Below, piece by piece: positions 35,871 to 44,242 of a stretch of DNA of 64,000 nt (the stretch's first letter is position 1; every line of letters starts with the position of its first letter). This DNA comes from Arsukibacterium indicum. GTDB lineage: Bacteria; Pseudomonadota; Gammaproteobacteria; Enterobacterales; Alteromonadaceae. The translations under genes and the position numbers were made by a program. The notes beneath the pieces were generated by a model. The model saw only the letters and a program-made list of their open reading frames with translations. It was not told where the DNA came from and ran no database searches. Location: the NCBI RefSeq assembly GCF_019100565.1, contig NZ_JAHRID010000002.1:124001-188000 (forward strand). The letters are read 5' to 3'.

Positions 35871-35906
35871 TGGACTGATAATCAAAAAGTCTGGACTGGA
35901 AATCAA
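35871..35906 (+). promoter_or_regulatory. Tandem direct repeat, probable AraC-type operator of exaC
   Basis: TGGACTGATAATCAA at 35871-35885 and TGGACTGGAAATCAA at 35892-35906 match at 13 of 15 positions and repeat with a 21-base period, two helical turns. Direct repeats with this spacing are the usual site of AraC-family dimers. Located about 100 bases before exaC. Confidence 0.7.
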
Positions 35907-36004
35907 GCCTACGTTAGCCCGCTCAGCTAAGGTTGTCTGATGGCGGTTAAATAAACAATAACTCACCGCTGATTTTAGTCAACAATTTGGACAGAGGACA
36001 TATC

Positions 36005-37525
36005 ATGATTTATGCAAATCCAGGTACAGCAGACGCACTTGTTAACTTTAAAGCTGAATACGGCAATTACATTGGCGGTGAATGGGTAGCGCCGGTTAAC
36101 GGTGAATACTTTGACAACATTAGTCCGGTCAACGGTAAGGTGTTTTGTAAAATCCCCCGCTCTGGTAAAGAAGACATAGAGTTGGCGCTTGATAAAGCCC
36201 ACCAGGCAAAAGCTGCCTGGGGCACGACGTCAGTCACCATACGTAGCAATATTTTATTAAAAATTGCCGATCGGATAGAACAAAATTTAGAAATGCTGGC
36301 TGTCGCAGAATCCTGGGATAACGGCAAGGCTATTCGCGAAACCCTGGCGGCAGATATTCCCCTGGCCGCCGATCATTTCCGCTATTTTGCCGGCTGTATC
36401 CGGGCTCAGGAAGGCAGCATTGGCGAAATAGATGAAACCACGGTGGCTTATCACTTTCATGAACCATTAGGAGTGGTCGGCCAGATCATTCCGTGGAATT
36501 TTCCAATCTTGATGGCAGCATGGAAACTGGCTCCCGCCCTGGCTGCAGGTAACTGCGTGATACTAAAACCCGCAGAACAAACACCTGCTTCTATTCTGGT
36601 GCTAATGGAGCTGATTGGCGATTTACTGCCGGCGGGTGTTCTAAATGTTGTGAATGGCTTTGGCAGAGAAGCAGGCGAAGCGCTGGCCACCAGCAACCGC
36701 ATAGCCAAAATTGCCTTTACCGGCTCAACGCCGGTAGGCTCGCATATTCTTAAATGTGCCGCAGACAATATTATTCCATCCACTGTAGAGCTGGGTGGTA
36801 AATCTCCGAATATCTTCTTTAACGATGTAATGGATAAAGATGATGCTTTCCTCAGCAAGGCTATTGAAGGTGCAGTACTGGCTTATTTTAACCAGGGTGA
36901 AGTGTGTACCTGTCCGTCACGGTTGTTTATTCAGGAAGATATTTACGAGCAATTTATCGAGCGAATTCTGGCACGCACCTTACAGATAAAACGAGGCAAT
37001 CCACTGGATAGCGAAACGATGGTGGGTGCCCAGGCGTCGCAAGCCCAGTTTGAGAAAATCTTAAGCTACATTGAAATTGGTAAAAAAGAAGGTGCCACGG
37101 TACTCACAGGTGGCGGTATTGAGCAAGTAAGCGCTGAATTTAATGGCGGTTTTTACATTCAACCCACCATACTGAAAGGCACCAACGACATGCGGGTATT
37201 TCAGGAGGAAATTTTTGGCCCTGTCATCTCAATGTCGACTTTTAAAGATGAAGCAGAAGCTCTGGCGCTGGCCAACAGTTCAGAGTTTGGCTTAGGCGCC
37301 GGCGTCTGGACCCGCAACATGAACCGGGCTTATCATTTTGGCCGGAAAATTGAAGCAGGAAGAGTGTGGACCAACTGTTATCACATGTACCCGGCACACG
37401 CTGCGTTTGGTGGCTATAAAAAATCGGGTATTGGCCGCGAAACCCATAAGCTGGCACTCAACCATTACCAGCAAACGAAAAACCTGCTGGTGAGTTACAG
37501 TGAAGATCCATTAGGGTTCTTTTAA
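36005..37525 (+). CDS. exaC: Aldehyde dehydrogenase (ExaC/AldB type)
   Basis: NAD(P)-dependent oxidation of acetaldehyde or similar aldehydes. At 506 residues it equals ExaC of Pseudomonas. Catalytic Cys301 is in [11 protein letters not shown], the general-base Glu in [12 protein letters not shown] and the substrate/cofactor loop in [13 protein letters not shown] 36005 with AGAGGA upstream is preferred to the 6-codon longer frame. The gene has its own AraC-type regulator and a terminator, making it an independently induced unit. Confidence 0.93.
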   Translation: MIYANPGTADALVNFKAEYGNYIGGEWVAPVNGEYFDNISPVNGKVFCKIPRSGKEDIELALDKAHQAKAAWGTTSVTIRSNILLKIADRIEQNLEMLAVAESWDNGKAIRETLAADIPLAADHFRYFAGCIRAQEGSIGEIDETTVAYHFHEPLGVVGQIIPWNFPILMAAWKLAPALAAGNCVILKPAEQTPASILVLMELIGDLLPAGVLNVVNGFGREAGEALATSNRIAKIAFTGSTPVGSHILKCAADNIIPSTVELGGKSPNIFFNDVMDKDDAFLSKAIEGAVLAYFNQGEVCTCPSRLFIQEDIYEQFIERILARTLQIKRGNPLDSETMVGAQASQAQFEKILSYIEIGKKEGATVLTGGGIEQVSAEFNGGFYIQPTILKGTNDMRVFQEEIFGPVISMSTFKDEAEALALANSSEFGLGAGVWTRNMNRAYHFGRKIEAGRVWTNCYHMYPAHAAFGGYKKSGIGRETHKLALNHYQQTKNLLVSYSEDPLGFF

Positions 37526-37551
37526 GCCGTTAAAAAACCTTTAACCACGAT

Positions 37552-37585
37552 GCGGCGCTACTGTTGAGGTAGCGCCGCTTTTTTT
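37552..37585 (+). terminator. Terminator after exaC
   Basis: GCGGCGCTAC/GTAGCGCCGC stem with a 7-base loop, then seven T residues. Confidence 0.92.
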
Positions 37586-37791
37586 GGGTTTGTGGGGTGG
37601 CTTAAGAATTACGCAGTTGTCCTAAAAAACTCAAACGAATTTATCAACAAATATAATTTCCCCAGACGCAGTATCAGCTCCCTTTCAAAGTGACATTTGT
37701 GATTTATTAGTTTAATAATAGTTAATATTTATTGATATATTGAAATGCTTTGCCTAAAATTCCGCGTAAAGCTGAAAATAAGGATATTGAT

Positions 37792-38847
37792 ATGGCGGAG
37801 TTTTATATTGCAACCCGGGCGCAGCGCGCCAGTGACATTTTTGCGTCAGATCCCGATTTACTCACCCGTTTTAATGAGTTTAACCGTAGCAGCACTATGG
37901 ATATGCTGGTTCCGGGTAAACCCTATTTAACCTCCTGCGGCCCGAACGATAGCTTTATTTCCGGACATATGTCGGCCATGCCACTCGCTGCGCAGCAACG
38001 TATTGCCCAAACTTATTCTCACTATGAAGAATACACCTTACCTATTGCGCAAACCGTGGATGAACATATTAAGCCAGTAATGGAACGGATTGAGTTACAT
38101 GGCTTACCAGCATCGGCTGCGGCTATCAGTTTAGCAAGTGAGCAAAGTAGTGCTTTGCAAAAGGCATTAATAAAATATCAGGTTGCGCTGGAAGATTTAC
38201 ATCAAGCCAGCCAGGCCAAAAGCGCGGTTAGCGGAGCTCGAGCCAAAGGCGCTCATAATCCATTGGTCGCTGCCAAAGAAGCAGCAGTTCGTGCGGCACA
38301 TGCAGATTTGATTACACGCTTCCAAGCCCAGTTAAAGCGCTATGCCGCACTCAACAAAGCCAGCAACACCAAAACCTCACTCGCGAATGTTGATCGCAGC
38401 ATTAATGTCGCCAAAAGTGGCCGCAATATGCATGGTAATTCAGCGGGTAGCCAGCGCACCGCAAATACCTTGCAGGTCAGCACTTCCCAGCAAGTTGTCG
38501 CCCTCAACAACTACGCCCGATACAGCCGTATACTGGGTAATGGCGCTATCCTTGTAGATATTGGATTTCGAGCAAACAAAATTAGAGGTGTAAGTGCAAA
38601 CGGCGGTGATGGCAGCAGAGAGTTGGTAGTTCAAAGTGCAGGACTAACTGCTTCAATTGGTACAGGGCTTTTAGTAGGTAAGGTAGCAGTAGGTATCGGT
38701 ATAAAACTGGCATTGGGCCCGGTAGGCTGGGTTGTTCTGATTGGACTAGGTTTATATGCTGGTTACAATGCATCTAAAGCGACTGATGAGTTTGCACAAG
38801 AATACTTCGGTGCTAAGTACGATCAAATAACAAGGATGCGCAGGTGA
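37792..38847 (+). CDS. Putative contact-dependent/T6SS-like toxin: LysM-like N-terminus, C-terminal membrane-active domain
   Basis: A 351-residue protein I do not recognise as a named family. Residues 1 to about 50 (FYIATRAQRASDIFASDPDL... ending LVPGKPYL) follow a LysM-like pattern. The middle is Ala/Gln-rich and helical, coiled-coil prone. Residues 282-351 hold two hydrophobic Gly-rich segments (GTGLLVGKVAVGIGIKLALG and GWVVLIGLGLYAG) before a charged tail, as in pore-forming effectors. No signal peptide. ATG 37792 has AAGGA at 8 bases. Its TGA overlaps the GTG of a small membrane protein with a second paralogue behind, the layout of an effector with immunity genes. No secretion genes are seen. 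Confidence 0.65.
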   Translation: MAEFYIATRAQRASDIFASDPDLLTRFNEFNRSSTMDMLVPGKPYLTSCGPNDSFISGHMSAMPLAAQQRIAQTYSHYEEYTLPIAQTVDEHIKPVMERIELHGLPASAAAISLASEQSSALQKALIKYQVALEDLHQASQAKSAVSGARAKGAHNPLVAAKEAAVRAAHADLITRFQAQLKRYAALNKASNTKTSLANVDRSINVAKSGRNMHGNSAGSQRTANTLQVSTSQQVVALNNYARYSRILGNGAILVDIGFRANKIRGVSANGGDGSRELVVQSAGLTASIGTGLLVGKVAVGIGIKLALGPVGWVVLIGLGLYAGYNASKATDEFAQEYFGAKYDQITRMRR

Positions 38848-39215
38848 AAGAAGTCCAATTGGAAAACTTTTGGTTGGGCGATTTATTCGCAATATTGCTT
38901 ATTTCAACGGTTATTTCCTGGTTAATATTTGCTCAGTTTAGTATGCGTCCTATTGAGAAAAAAATGCAGGCCAGCAATAAAGATAAGATTAGCCAATGGG
39001 ATGGCCCGGGCTGGCGGGTAATGTGGTACGCCTGGGCGATATTTTTACCGATTTGCGGATTTAATAACTCCCGTGATCCGCTGCTCGACCCGGTTGAAGT
39101 AAAAAAACATGTCAGTAGAAAAGACCGCATCTTGGCTGCTTGGTTTTTTATTTCGATAACCGGTATGGTATTGAGCGGCCTTATTGGCAGTTATATATGG
39201 AAATCTGCCGGGTAA
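38844..39215 (+). CDS. Small membrane protein, putative immunity protein 1
   Basis: A 123-residue protein starting at GTG 38844, which overlaps the toxin stop by four bases. It has two or three hydrophobic segments (about 12-33, a weaker one around 60-72, and 98-118) separated by basic loops with SMRPIEKKM and LLDPVEVKKH. Inner-membrane immunity proteins guarding against pore-formers have this look, and translational coupling to the toxin supports the role. No family recognised; the link to immunity is inferred from context. Confidence 0.65.
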   Translation: MKEVQLENFWLGDLFAILLISTVISWLIFAQFSMRPIEKKMQASNKDKISQWDGPGWRVMWYAWAIFLPICGFNNSRDPLLDPVEVKKHVSRKDRILAAWFFISITGMVLSGLIGSYIWKSAG

Positions 39216-39245
39216 AATCATCACTTTAATTATTAGAAAACCTTT

Positions 39246-39613
39246 GTGGCAAACAGCGAAACTGAATTTTCATTACTAAACTAAACAATCTTTTCAGGTT
39301 AATGTTGGTTTCATCTGTTATTTCCTGGCTGGTTTTTGCAATGTTTAGCATGCGGCCAATAGAGCGCAAAATGAGGGCGGCTCAGAAAGATACAATTAGT
39401 AAGTGGGATGGCCCGGGCTGGCGGGTAATGTGGTACGCCTGGGCGATATTCCTGCCAATTTGCGGATTTAATAACTCACGCGATCCGCTGCTCGACCCGG
39501 TTGAAGTAAAAAAACATATCAGCAGAAAAGACCGTATCTTGGCTGCTTGGTTTTTTATTTCCATAACCTGGATGGTGTTAAGTGGTCTCATTACCAGTTA
39601 TGTGTGGCAGTAG
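39246..39613 (+). pseudogene. Second immunity-like paralogue, frameshifted by a 5-bp duplication
   Basis: From GTG 39246 the frame reads VANSETEFSLLN and then hits TAA at 39282. TAAAC is present twice in tandem (39277-39286); removing one copy restores a 26-residue N-terminus that aligns residue for residue with immunity protein 1 (both reach ISW at residues 24-26) and continues to the stop at 39613. An intact frame from ATG 39302 (103 residues) remains and could still give a protein lacking the first 17 residues. The central parts of the two genes share an identical run of about 46 bases, while the ends differ. Confidence 0.75.
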
Positions 39614-39640
39614 CTAAGATTAAAAAAGTGGTGTTTTAGT

Positions 39641-39685
39641 GCTCCCCAACTTTTATGGGAGAGAACGCAGTGTACGCTGGGGAGC
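39641..39685. repeat. Stem-loop downstream of the immunity genes
   Basis: GCTCCCCA (39641-39648) pairs perfectly with TGGGGAGC (39678-39685) around a 29-base loop. No T-run, so not a standard terminator. Confidence 0.5.
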
Positions 39686-39746
39686 TCTAATCGGGAATGC
39701 ACCTGGTTTAGGGGATGCCTACACTATCAAATAGTATTGAAAATGC

Positions 39747-40190
39747 TTACTCCGTTTTTTTAGTCGCTTGCCAGTTCACTGCCTGCCACTGGCCATTTTT
39801 ACGGATAAATGTACCGCTATTTAAAAAGCGCAGGGTTTCGGCATCTGAGGTGCCGACCAGGGTAAAGGCGACTACGGCCGTATCGCCGTATTGCAGAATT
39901 TGCACATCTTCGCTGCTGTAGCGCATGCCTATTTCATCGGGTTTAAGCTCACCGCGGCTGGTTACTGATTGCATCAATTCAGCCTTACCAAAACGGGTGC
40001 CGCTTGAGCTGGTGTAAATTAGTTCGTCGGCCCAGTATTTATTATGAATAGCCGGGTCGTTGCGGGTAGCGCCGTCTAAAAACTCGCCGAGCAGTGCGGT
40101 AAGTTCGGCTTTATCATCAGCGATGGCAAAAGTGGGGGTAAGTAATGCTGGTGTTAATATTAGCGTAGCAAGCAGTATGCTGGTTTTCAT
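39747..40190 (-). CDS. Exported NTF2-like (DUF4440/SnoaL-type) protein
   Basis: A 147-residue protein with a signal peptide (LLATLILTPALLTPTFA, cleavage near AIA-D). The mature chain, with AELTALLGEFLDGATRNDPAIHNKYWADEL in parts and a final NGQWQAVNWQATK, matches the DUF4440/SnoaL-like NTF2 fold. It may act on or bind a small molecule in the periplasm; substrate unknown. Single gene. Confidence 0.82.
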   Translation of the reverse strand: MKTSILLATLILTPALLTPTFAIADDKAELTALLGEFLDGATRNDPAIHNKYWADELIYTSSSGTRFGKAELMQSVTSRGELKPDEIGMRYSSEDVQILQYGDTAVVAFTLVGTSDAETLRFLNSGTFIRKNGQWQAVNWQATKKTE

Positions 40191-40267
40191 GCACAGTTCC
40201 CTGTTTTATATGTCGTTTTCAGAAGTTAGGCTATCACAGTATTTTTCTGCAACAAGTATTTCCATTA

Positions 40268-40295
40268 AAAAAGCCAGCGGGTGATGCTGGCTTTA
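40268..40295 (-). terminator. Terminator after Sel1 protein 1
   Basis: AAAGCCAGC/GCTGGCTTT stem with T-run on the minus strand, 20 bases after the stop at 40315. Confidence 0.85.
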
Positions 40296-40314
40296 ACACA
40301 CGTCATTGACTATT

Positions 40315-41217
40315 TTACCGGCGACCAGAAAGTGCCTGATTTAAATCAGAGTCACCTGATTTCGGCGTAACAATAAAGCAACCATTACTACCATCACAAC
40401 TTTCAGTCATATTTTTGCTCATGCCGCCCCAGCTATAAAGACCTTTATGTCGTAATTGGGAAACAACATTGTAAAGTACGGCATCACCTTTAAACTCCTG
40501 GCCAATTACCTGAATAATTTCTATATCATAAGATTCTTGCAAATCAGCCACCAACTCTGCAGCCTCGGGTTTTGCTGCTAACGTATGAATTGCCTGCCGT
40601 AAAAAAGGCCTTGATTCTTCATGTCCCGACAGCACCAGCTTTTTATAAAGTTCAGCAGCGCTTTCCAAATCTGCTTCAGTAAAGGTGCCCTGATGTTTTA
40701 GCCTGGCCAGCAGGAACATCGCATCAACCAGACGCTGCTTGCTGGCTTTTTCAAGCAACAAAAACCCTTCTGAGCGGCTGGCATTATCTGGTTGCTGCAG
40801 CAACTGCAATGCTTTTTTGTATTGCGCTGGTGCATGGTTCAACTTAACAGCATCATCCAGTAAGGCCTCAGCGCGTTGCGTGTCCTGAGCCACAACAAAA
40901 CCTACCTGATACCAATCGGATAGCAAATAAACCGCCATAGGATGGCGATAACTGACAGCCCGTTCCAAATAACTTAGTGCCCTTTGAGGGTCTGCTTCAC
41001 GACCATCGCCCTTCGCATATACCATACTTAGTAAGGTCATGGCTTCAAAACTACCAAAACGCGCCATGCGATGCAGGGTTCTTATTTCATCGTTACACTT
41101 ATCATTGCCGCAAGTCATACTATCGTTATCTGGGGCGTTTGATTGTGCATGCACTTCAGACTGTGGCAATATCGAAATAAGGCCTGCCATTAACAATAGT
41201 GGGATGATTTTAATCAT
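40315..41217 (-). CDS. Exported Sel1-repeat protein 1
   Basis: A 300-residue protein with a signal peptide (LLLMAGLISILPQSEVHA). It carries about four Sel1-like repeats, such as GSFEAMTLLSMVYAKGDGREADPQRALSYLERA in parts, then a C-terminal part with LRHKGLYSWGG. A Cys pair near the N-terminus (CGNDKC) and one near the C-terminus (CDGSNGC) suggest disulfides. Closest relative is the gene just upstream on the same strand. Sel1 proteins usually mediate protein contacts; the partner is unknown. Confidence 0.82.
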   Translation of the reverse strand: MIKIIPLLLMAGLISILPQSEVHAQSNAPDNDSMTCGNDKCNDEIRTLHRMARFGSFEAMTLLSMVYAKGDGREADPQRALSYLERAVSYRHPMAVYLLSDWYQVGFVVAQDTQRAEALLDDAVKLNHAPAQYKKALQLLQQPDNASRSEGFLLLEKASKQRLVDAMFLLARLKHQGTFTEADLESAAELYKKLVLSGHEESRPFLRQAIHTLAAKPEAAELVADLQESYDIEIIQVIGQEFKGDAVLYNVVSQLRHKGLYSWGGMSKNMTESCDGSNGCFIVTPKSGDSDLNQALSGRR

Positions 41218-41255
41218 TTTAACTCCTGTAAATGCAGATTTATTTACCCTTGAGA

Positions 41256-41283
41256 AAACGCCAGCACACAGTGCTGGCGTTTC
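41256..41283 (-). terminator. Terminator between the two Sel1 genes
   Basis: AAACGCCAGCAC/GTGCTGGCGTTT perfect 12-base stem with a 4-base loop, after the stop of Sel1 protein 2; T-run on minus. Confidence 0.85.
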
Positions 41284-41297
41284 TGTTGAAAAGGGCG

Positions 41298-42206
41298 TTA
41301 TGGCCGCCCGGTAAGCATTTGCACCAGGTCTTTATCAACTCTTTGTGTAATCACTGTCATACAAGCGTTGCTCGGACTTGAATAGCAGGCATTGTTATAG
41401 TTTTTTTTCATGATACCAGTAGTATAGCTGCCGCGGTTACGTAATTGCGTTACCACATTTGTCAGCATATTCGCTGGTTTGAAATCGCGGCCAACAACCT
41501 TAATTACTTCCATATCATAGGATTGTTGCAAATCCGCCACCAATTCGGCCGCTGCAGGTTTTGATTCCAGCATCGCAATCGTCTCTTTCAGATAAGGCCT
41601 GGACTCCTGATGGCCGGACAACACCAGATTTTTGAAAAGTTGAGCAGCGCCTTCCAAATCAACAGCAGTAAAAGCCCCTTGCTGCTTTAATCTGGCCAGC
41701 AGGAACATCGCATCAAATAGTCGTTTTTCACTGGCTTTTTCCAGCAGCGACAAGCCTTCTGCAATGTTGTTTTCATCGGGTTGTTGTAGTAACTGCAGCG
41801 CCTTTTTATATTGAGCAGGTGGGTATTCCAGTTTAACAGCCTCGGTTAAAAACTTGTCAGCTTGTTGCAGGTCCTGCGCCACAACTATGCCCTGCCGATG
41901 CCACTCAGAAAACAAAAATACTGCCATAGGGTGATCATGATTTACCGCACGCTGTAAAAAGCTTAATGCTTTTTCAGGATCAGCTTCGCGGCCATCCCCG
42001 GTTGCATACACCATACTTAACAGCGTCATTGCGTCAAAACTTCCATGCCTGGCAATTGAATGCAATTTTCTTATTTCATCATCACAATTTTGTTCATTAC
42101 ATGCCTGCATGTCTTGCTCAGGGTTATCGGTCTGAGCGTAAAGAGGCAATGAGGATGTTATTGCAAACAGGCTTACCGTTGCTAAAAGCACATTGATTTT
42201 TTTCAT
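41298..42206 (-). CDS. Exported Sel1-repeat protein 2 (paralogue)
   Basis: A 302-residue paralogue of the next gene, collinear over its full length: signal peptide (VLLATVSLFAITSSLPLYA), the shared CDDEIRKLHSIARHGSFDAMTLL block, Sel1 repeats and C-terminal LRNRGSYTTG. Both Cys pairs are kept. ATG 42206 has AAGGA at about 8 bases; the 22-residue longer frame is rejected. Each paralogue has its own terminator, so they are transcribed separately or attenuated between. Confidence 0.82.
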   Translation of the reverse strand: MKKINVLLATVSLFAITSSLPLYAQTDNPEQDMQACNEQNCDDEIRKLHSIARHGSFDAMTLLSMVYATGDGREADPEKALSFLQRAVNHDHPMAVFLFSEWHRQGIVVAQDLQQADKFLTEAVKLEYPPAQYKKALQLLQQPDENNIAEGLSLLEKASEKRLFDAMFLLARLKQQGAFTAVDLEGAAQLFKNLVLSGHQESRPYLKETIAMLESKPAAAELVADLQQSYDMEVIKVVGRDFKPANMLTNVVTQLRNRGSYTTGIMKKNYNNACYSSPSNACMTVITQRVDKDLVQMLTGRP

Positions 42207-42524
42207 TTTTATTCCTTTTAAGGCATGTGTTTTATTCTTAATCAGGTTAGTATCCAAAATTGGCACTGTCAACTCTCAATTTATTTAATGTTTACTATAT
42301 TTTTACTCTCGTCCCAAACTATAGAGCACGAGGTAATTGTCCGTTAACGAGAGGAGTTACTGAAATTTGCGACATAAAAAGTGCCTTTATTATCAATAAA
42401 TGCATTTTAAATATGATTACGGTATTTTTTAATTATTATTAAAAACCTTTCGCTAGAGTGTGCTTTTACTTGCTCTACCGATTATTATATAAAAATCGTT
42501 GGTTAGGGTTATTACATAAAAAGA

Positions 42525-42549
42525 AAAAGACGCCGCAGCGTCTTTTTTA
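42525..42549 (-). terminator. Terminator of the ivd operon
   Basis: AAAAGACGC/GCGTCTTTT stem with a 4-base loop and T-runs on both strands; 18 bases past the ivdG stop on minus. The rest of the 42273-42524 gap is AT-rich with nothing recognisable. Confidence 0.85.
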
Positions 42550-42566
42550 TTTCCATATTAACCAGC

Positions 42567-43325
42567 TTACATGCTGATGCCGCCGTCGATTTCCACTACC
42601 CTTCCGGTGAAAAAGTCGTTTTCGAAAATGTACTTTGCGGTATGGGCTATTTCGCTGGCCTCCCCAAGTCGGCCCACTGGTTTCATTTTCTCTAAACGAT
42701 CACGCGCTTCTGGTTTCATGGCGTCGGTCATGGCCGTGCGGATAACCCCCGGCGCAATAGCACCGACCCGGATACCGAAACGGCCCAGCTCACGAGCCCA
42801 GGTTACAGTCATTGCTACAACACCGGCTTTTGAGGCAGCATAGTTAGTCTGGCCCATATTGCCGCCACGGGCGACACTGGACATATTGATAATGACGCCT
42901 TTAGTGCCGCGCTTAACCATTACTGCTGCTGCTTCGCGGCCACACAGGAACACGCCGGTTAAGTTAACGTCGATAACAGACTGAAACTGCGCCAGCGACA
43001 TTTTGCTGACCAGCTCGCCGTCTTTGTATTTCAGCAGCAGGCCGTCACGCAAAATGCCGGCGTTGTTAATCAGGCCGTCGATGCCGTCAAAATCGCTGTC
43101 AATTTGGCTAAAAGTCTCTTCAACCTGGGCTTCGTCAGCAACGTTGGCACTATAAGTATGCACTGTCGTTGTGGCTGAAAGCTCAGCTTTTGCGGCAGCT
43201 AGCTGCTCGGCATTCATATCGATTAACGCCAGTTTGGCGCCTTCACTGGCACACATACGGGCCATTTCCAGGCCTAAGCCTTGGGCTCCGCCGGTAATTA
43301 CGATAGTTTTGTTTTGCAGCTTCAT
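42567..43325 (-). CDS. ivdG: SDR oxidoreductase, probable 2-methyl-3-hydroxybutyryl-CoA dehydrogenase
   Basis: A 252-residue short-chain dehydrogenase: cofactor loop TGGAQGLG, NNAG, catalytic Ser in NMSSV and YAASK. FabG-like, but its place as last gene of the valine/isoleucine operon, directly abutting mmsB (stop and start one base apart), points to NAD-dependent oxidation of 2-methyl-3-hydroxybutyryl-CoA in isoleucine breakdown, as proposed for ivdG of Shewanella. Confidence 0.88.
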   Translation of the reverse strand: MKLQNKTIVITGGAQGLGLEMARMCASEGAKLALIDMNAEQLAAAKAELSATTTVHTYSANVADEAQVEETFSQIDSDFDGIDGLINNAGILRDGLLLKYKDGELVSKMSLAQFQSVIDVNLTGVFLCGREAAAVMVKRGTKGVIINMSSVARGGNMGQTNYAASKAGVVAMTVTWARELGRFGIRVGAIAPGVIRTAMTDAMKPEARDRLEKMKPVGRLGEASEIAHTAKYIFENDFFTGRVVEIDGGISM

Positions 43326-44213
43326 TTATTTCTTCTCCAACATCTTAAAAATACTGGAGAAATCCAGTTTGCCGTTGCCGGCCTGCTGATGCTTCACATA
43401 TAAACTATGCGCCAATTCACCTAATGGGGTGTTACTGCCGCTATGATTGGCTGATTCCAGCGCCAGACCCAAGTCTTTGGCCATTAAATCAACCATAAAG
43501 CCGCCCTGATAATCATTGGATGACGGCACATTGTCCATCACACCCGGGCAAGGATTGTATAGCTCAAGTGTCCAGTTACGGCCTGAGCTTTTCAACATAA
43601 TTTCTGACAATATTTTGGGGTCTAGGCCATTATTGATACCCATCTGCAGTGCTTCAGAGGTACCGGCCATTAAAATACTCAGCAGCATATTGTTGCAAAT
43701 TTTTGCCACCTGACCCGCGCCAATCACCCCGGCATGAAACAGGTTTTTACCCATATTGCTCAACACAGTTTTGGCGTTTTCAAAATCCTGTGCCGCACCA
43801 CCAACAATAAAAGTTAAGGTGCCGGCTTTGGCGCCGCCTACCCCGCCGGATACCGGCGCATCGATAAAGGCAATTCCCTGCTCAGCTAAGCCCGTGCCTA
43901 CTTTACGGGCGCTTTCAGCGTCAATAGTAGAGCAATCGATAACCAGTGCCTGTTTGCTGATCGAGCTGGCAATGCCCTGCTCGCCCAAATACAGGCCGAT
44001 AACATGCTTACCGGCAGGTAGCATAGAAATAACATAGTCAACGCCAGCTACCGCTTCTTTAGCCGAGCTCGCCACCTTCGCCCCTTCGGCCTCAACTTGT
44101 GCCAGAGCAGCAGCTGATAAATCAAAAGCGACAACAACGTGACCAGCTTTAACCAGATTGATGGCCATTGGGCCACCCATGTTTCCTAAACCGATAAACG
44201 CAACTTTAGCCAT
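43326..44213 (-). CDS. mmsB: 3-hydroxyisobutyrate dehydrogenase
   Basis: A 295-residue enzyme oxidising 3-hydroxyisobutyrate to methylmalonate semialdehyde in valine breakdown. It has the Rossmann loop GLGNMGGPMA, the substrate motif DAPVSGGVGGAKAG and catalytic Lys in GQVAKICNNM. Its product is the substrate of MmsA, encoded in the same operon, and its own substrate comes from the hydrolase encoded just upstream (29-base gap). Corresponds to ivdF of Shewanella. Confidence 0.95.
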   Translation of the reverse strand: MAKVAFIGLGNMGGPMAINLVKAGHVVVAFDLSAAALAQVEAEGAKVASSAKEAVAGVDYVISMLPAGKHVIGLYLGEQGIASSISKQALVIDCSTIDAESARKVGTGLAEQGIAFIDAPVSGGVGGAKAGTLTFIVGGAAQDFENAKTVLSNMGKNLFHAGVIGAGQVAKICNNMLLSILMAGTSEALQMGINNGLDPKILSEIMLKSSGRNWTLELYNPCPGVMDNVPSSNDYQGGFMVDLMAKDLGLALESANHSGSNTPLGELAHSLYVKHQQAGNGKLDFSSIFKMLEKK

Positions 44214-44242
44214 AATAAATTCCTTGCAGTTGTTCGGGTAAA

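Noticed and set aside
39641-39685. Possible integron attC-like site
   Set aside because: The hairpin has 8-base perfect arms but no paired RYYYAAC/GTTRRRY boxes and no integrase or cassette array.
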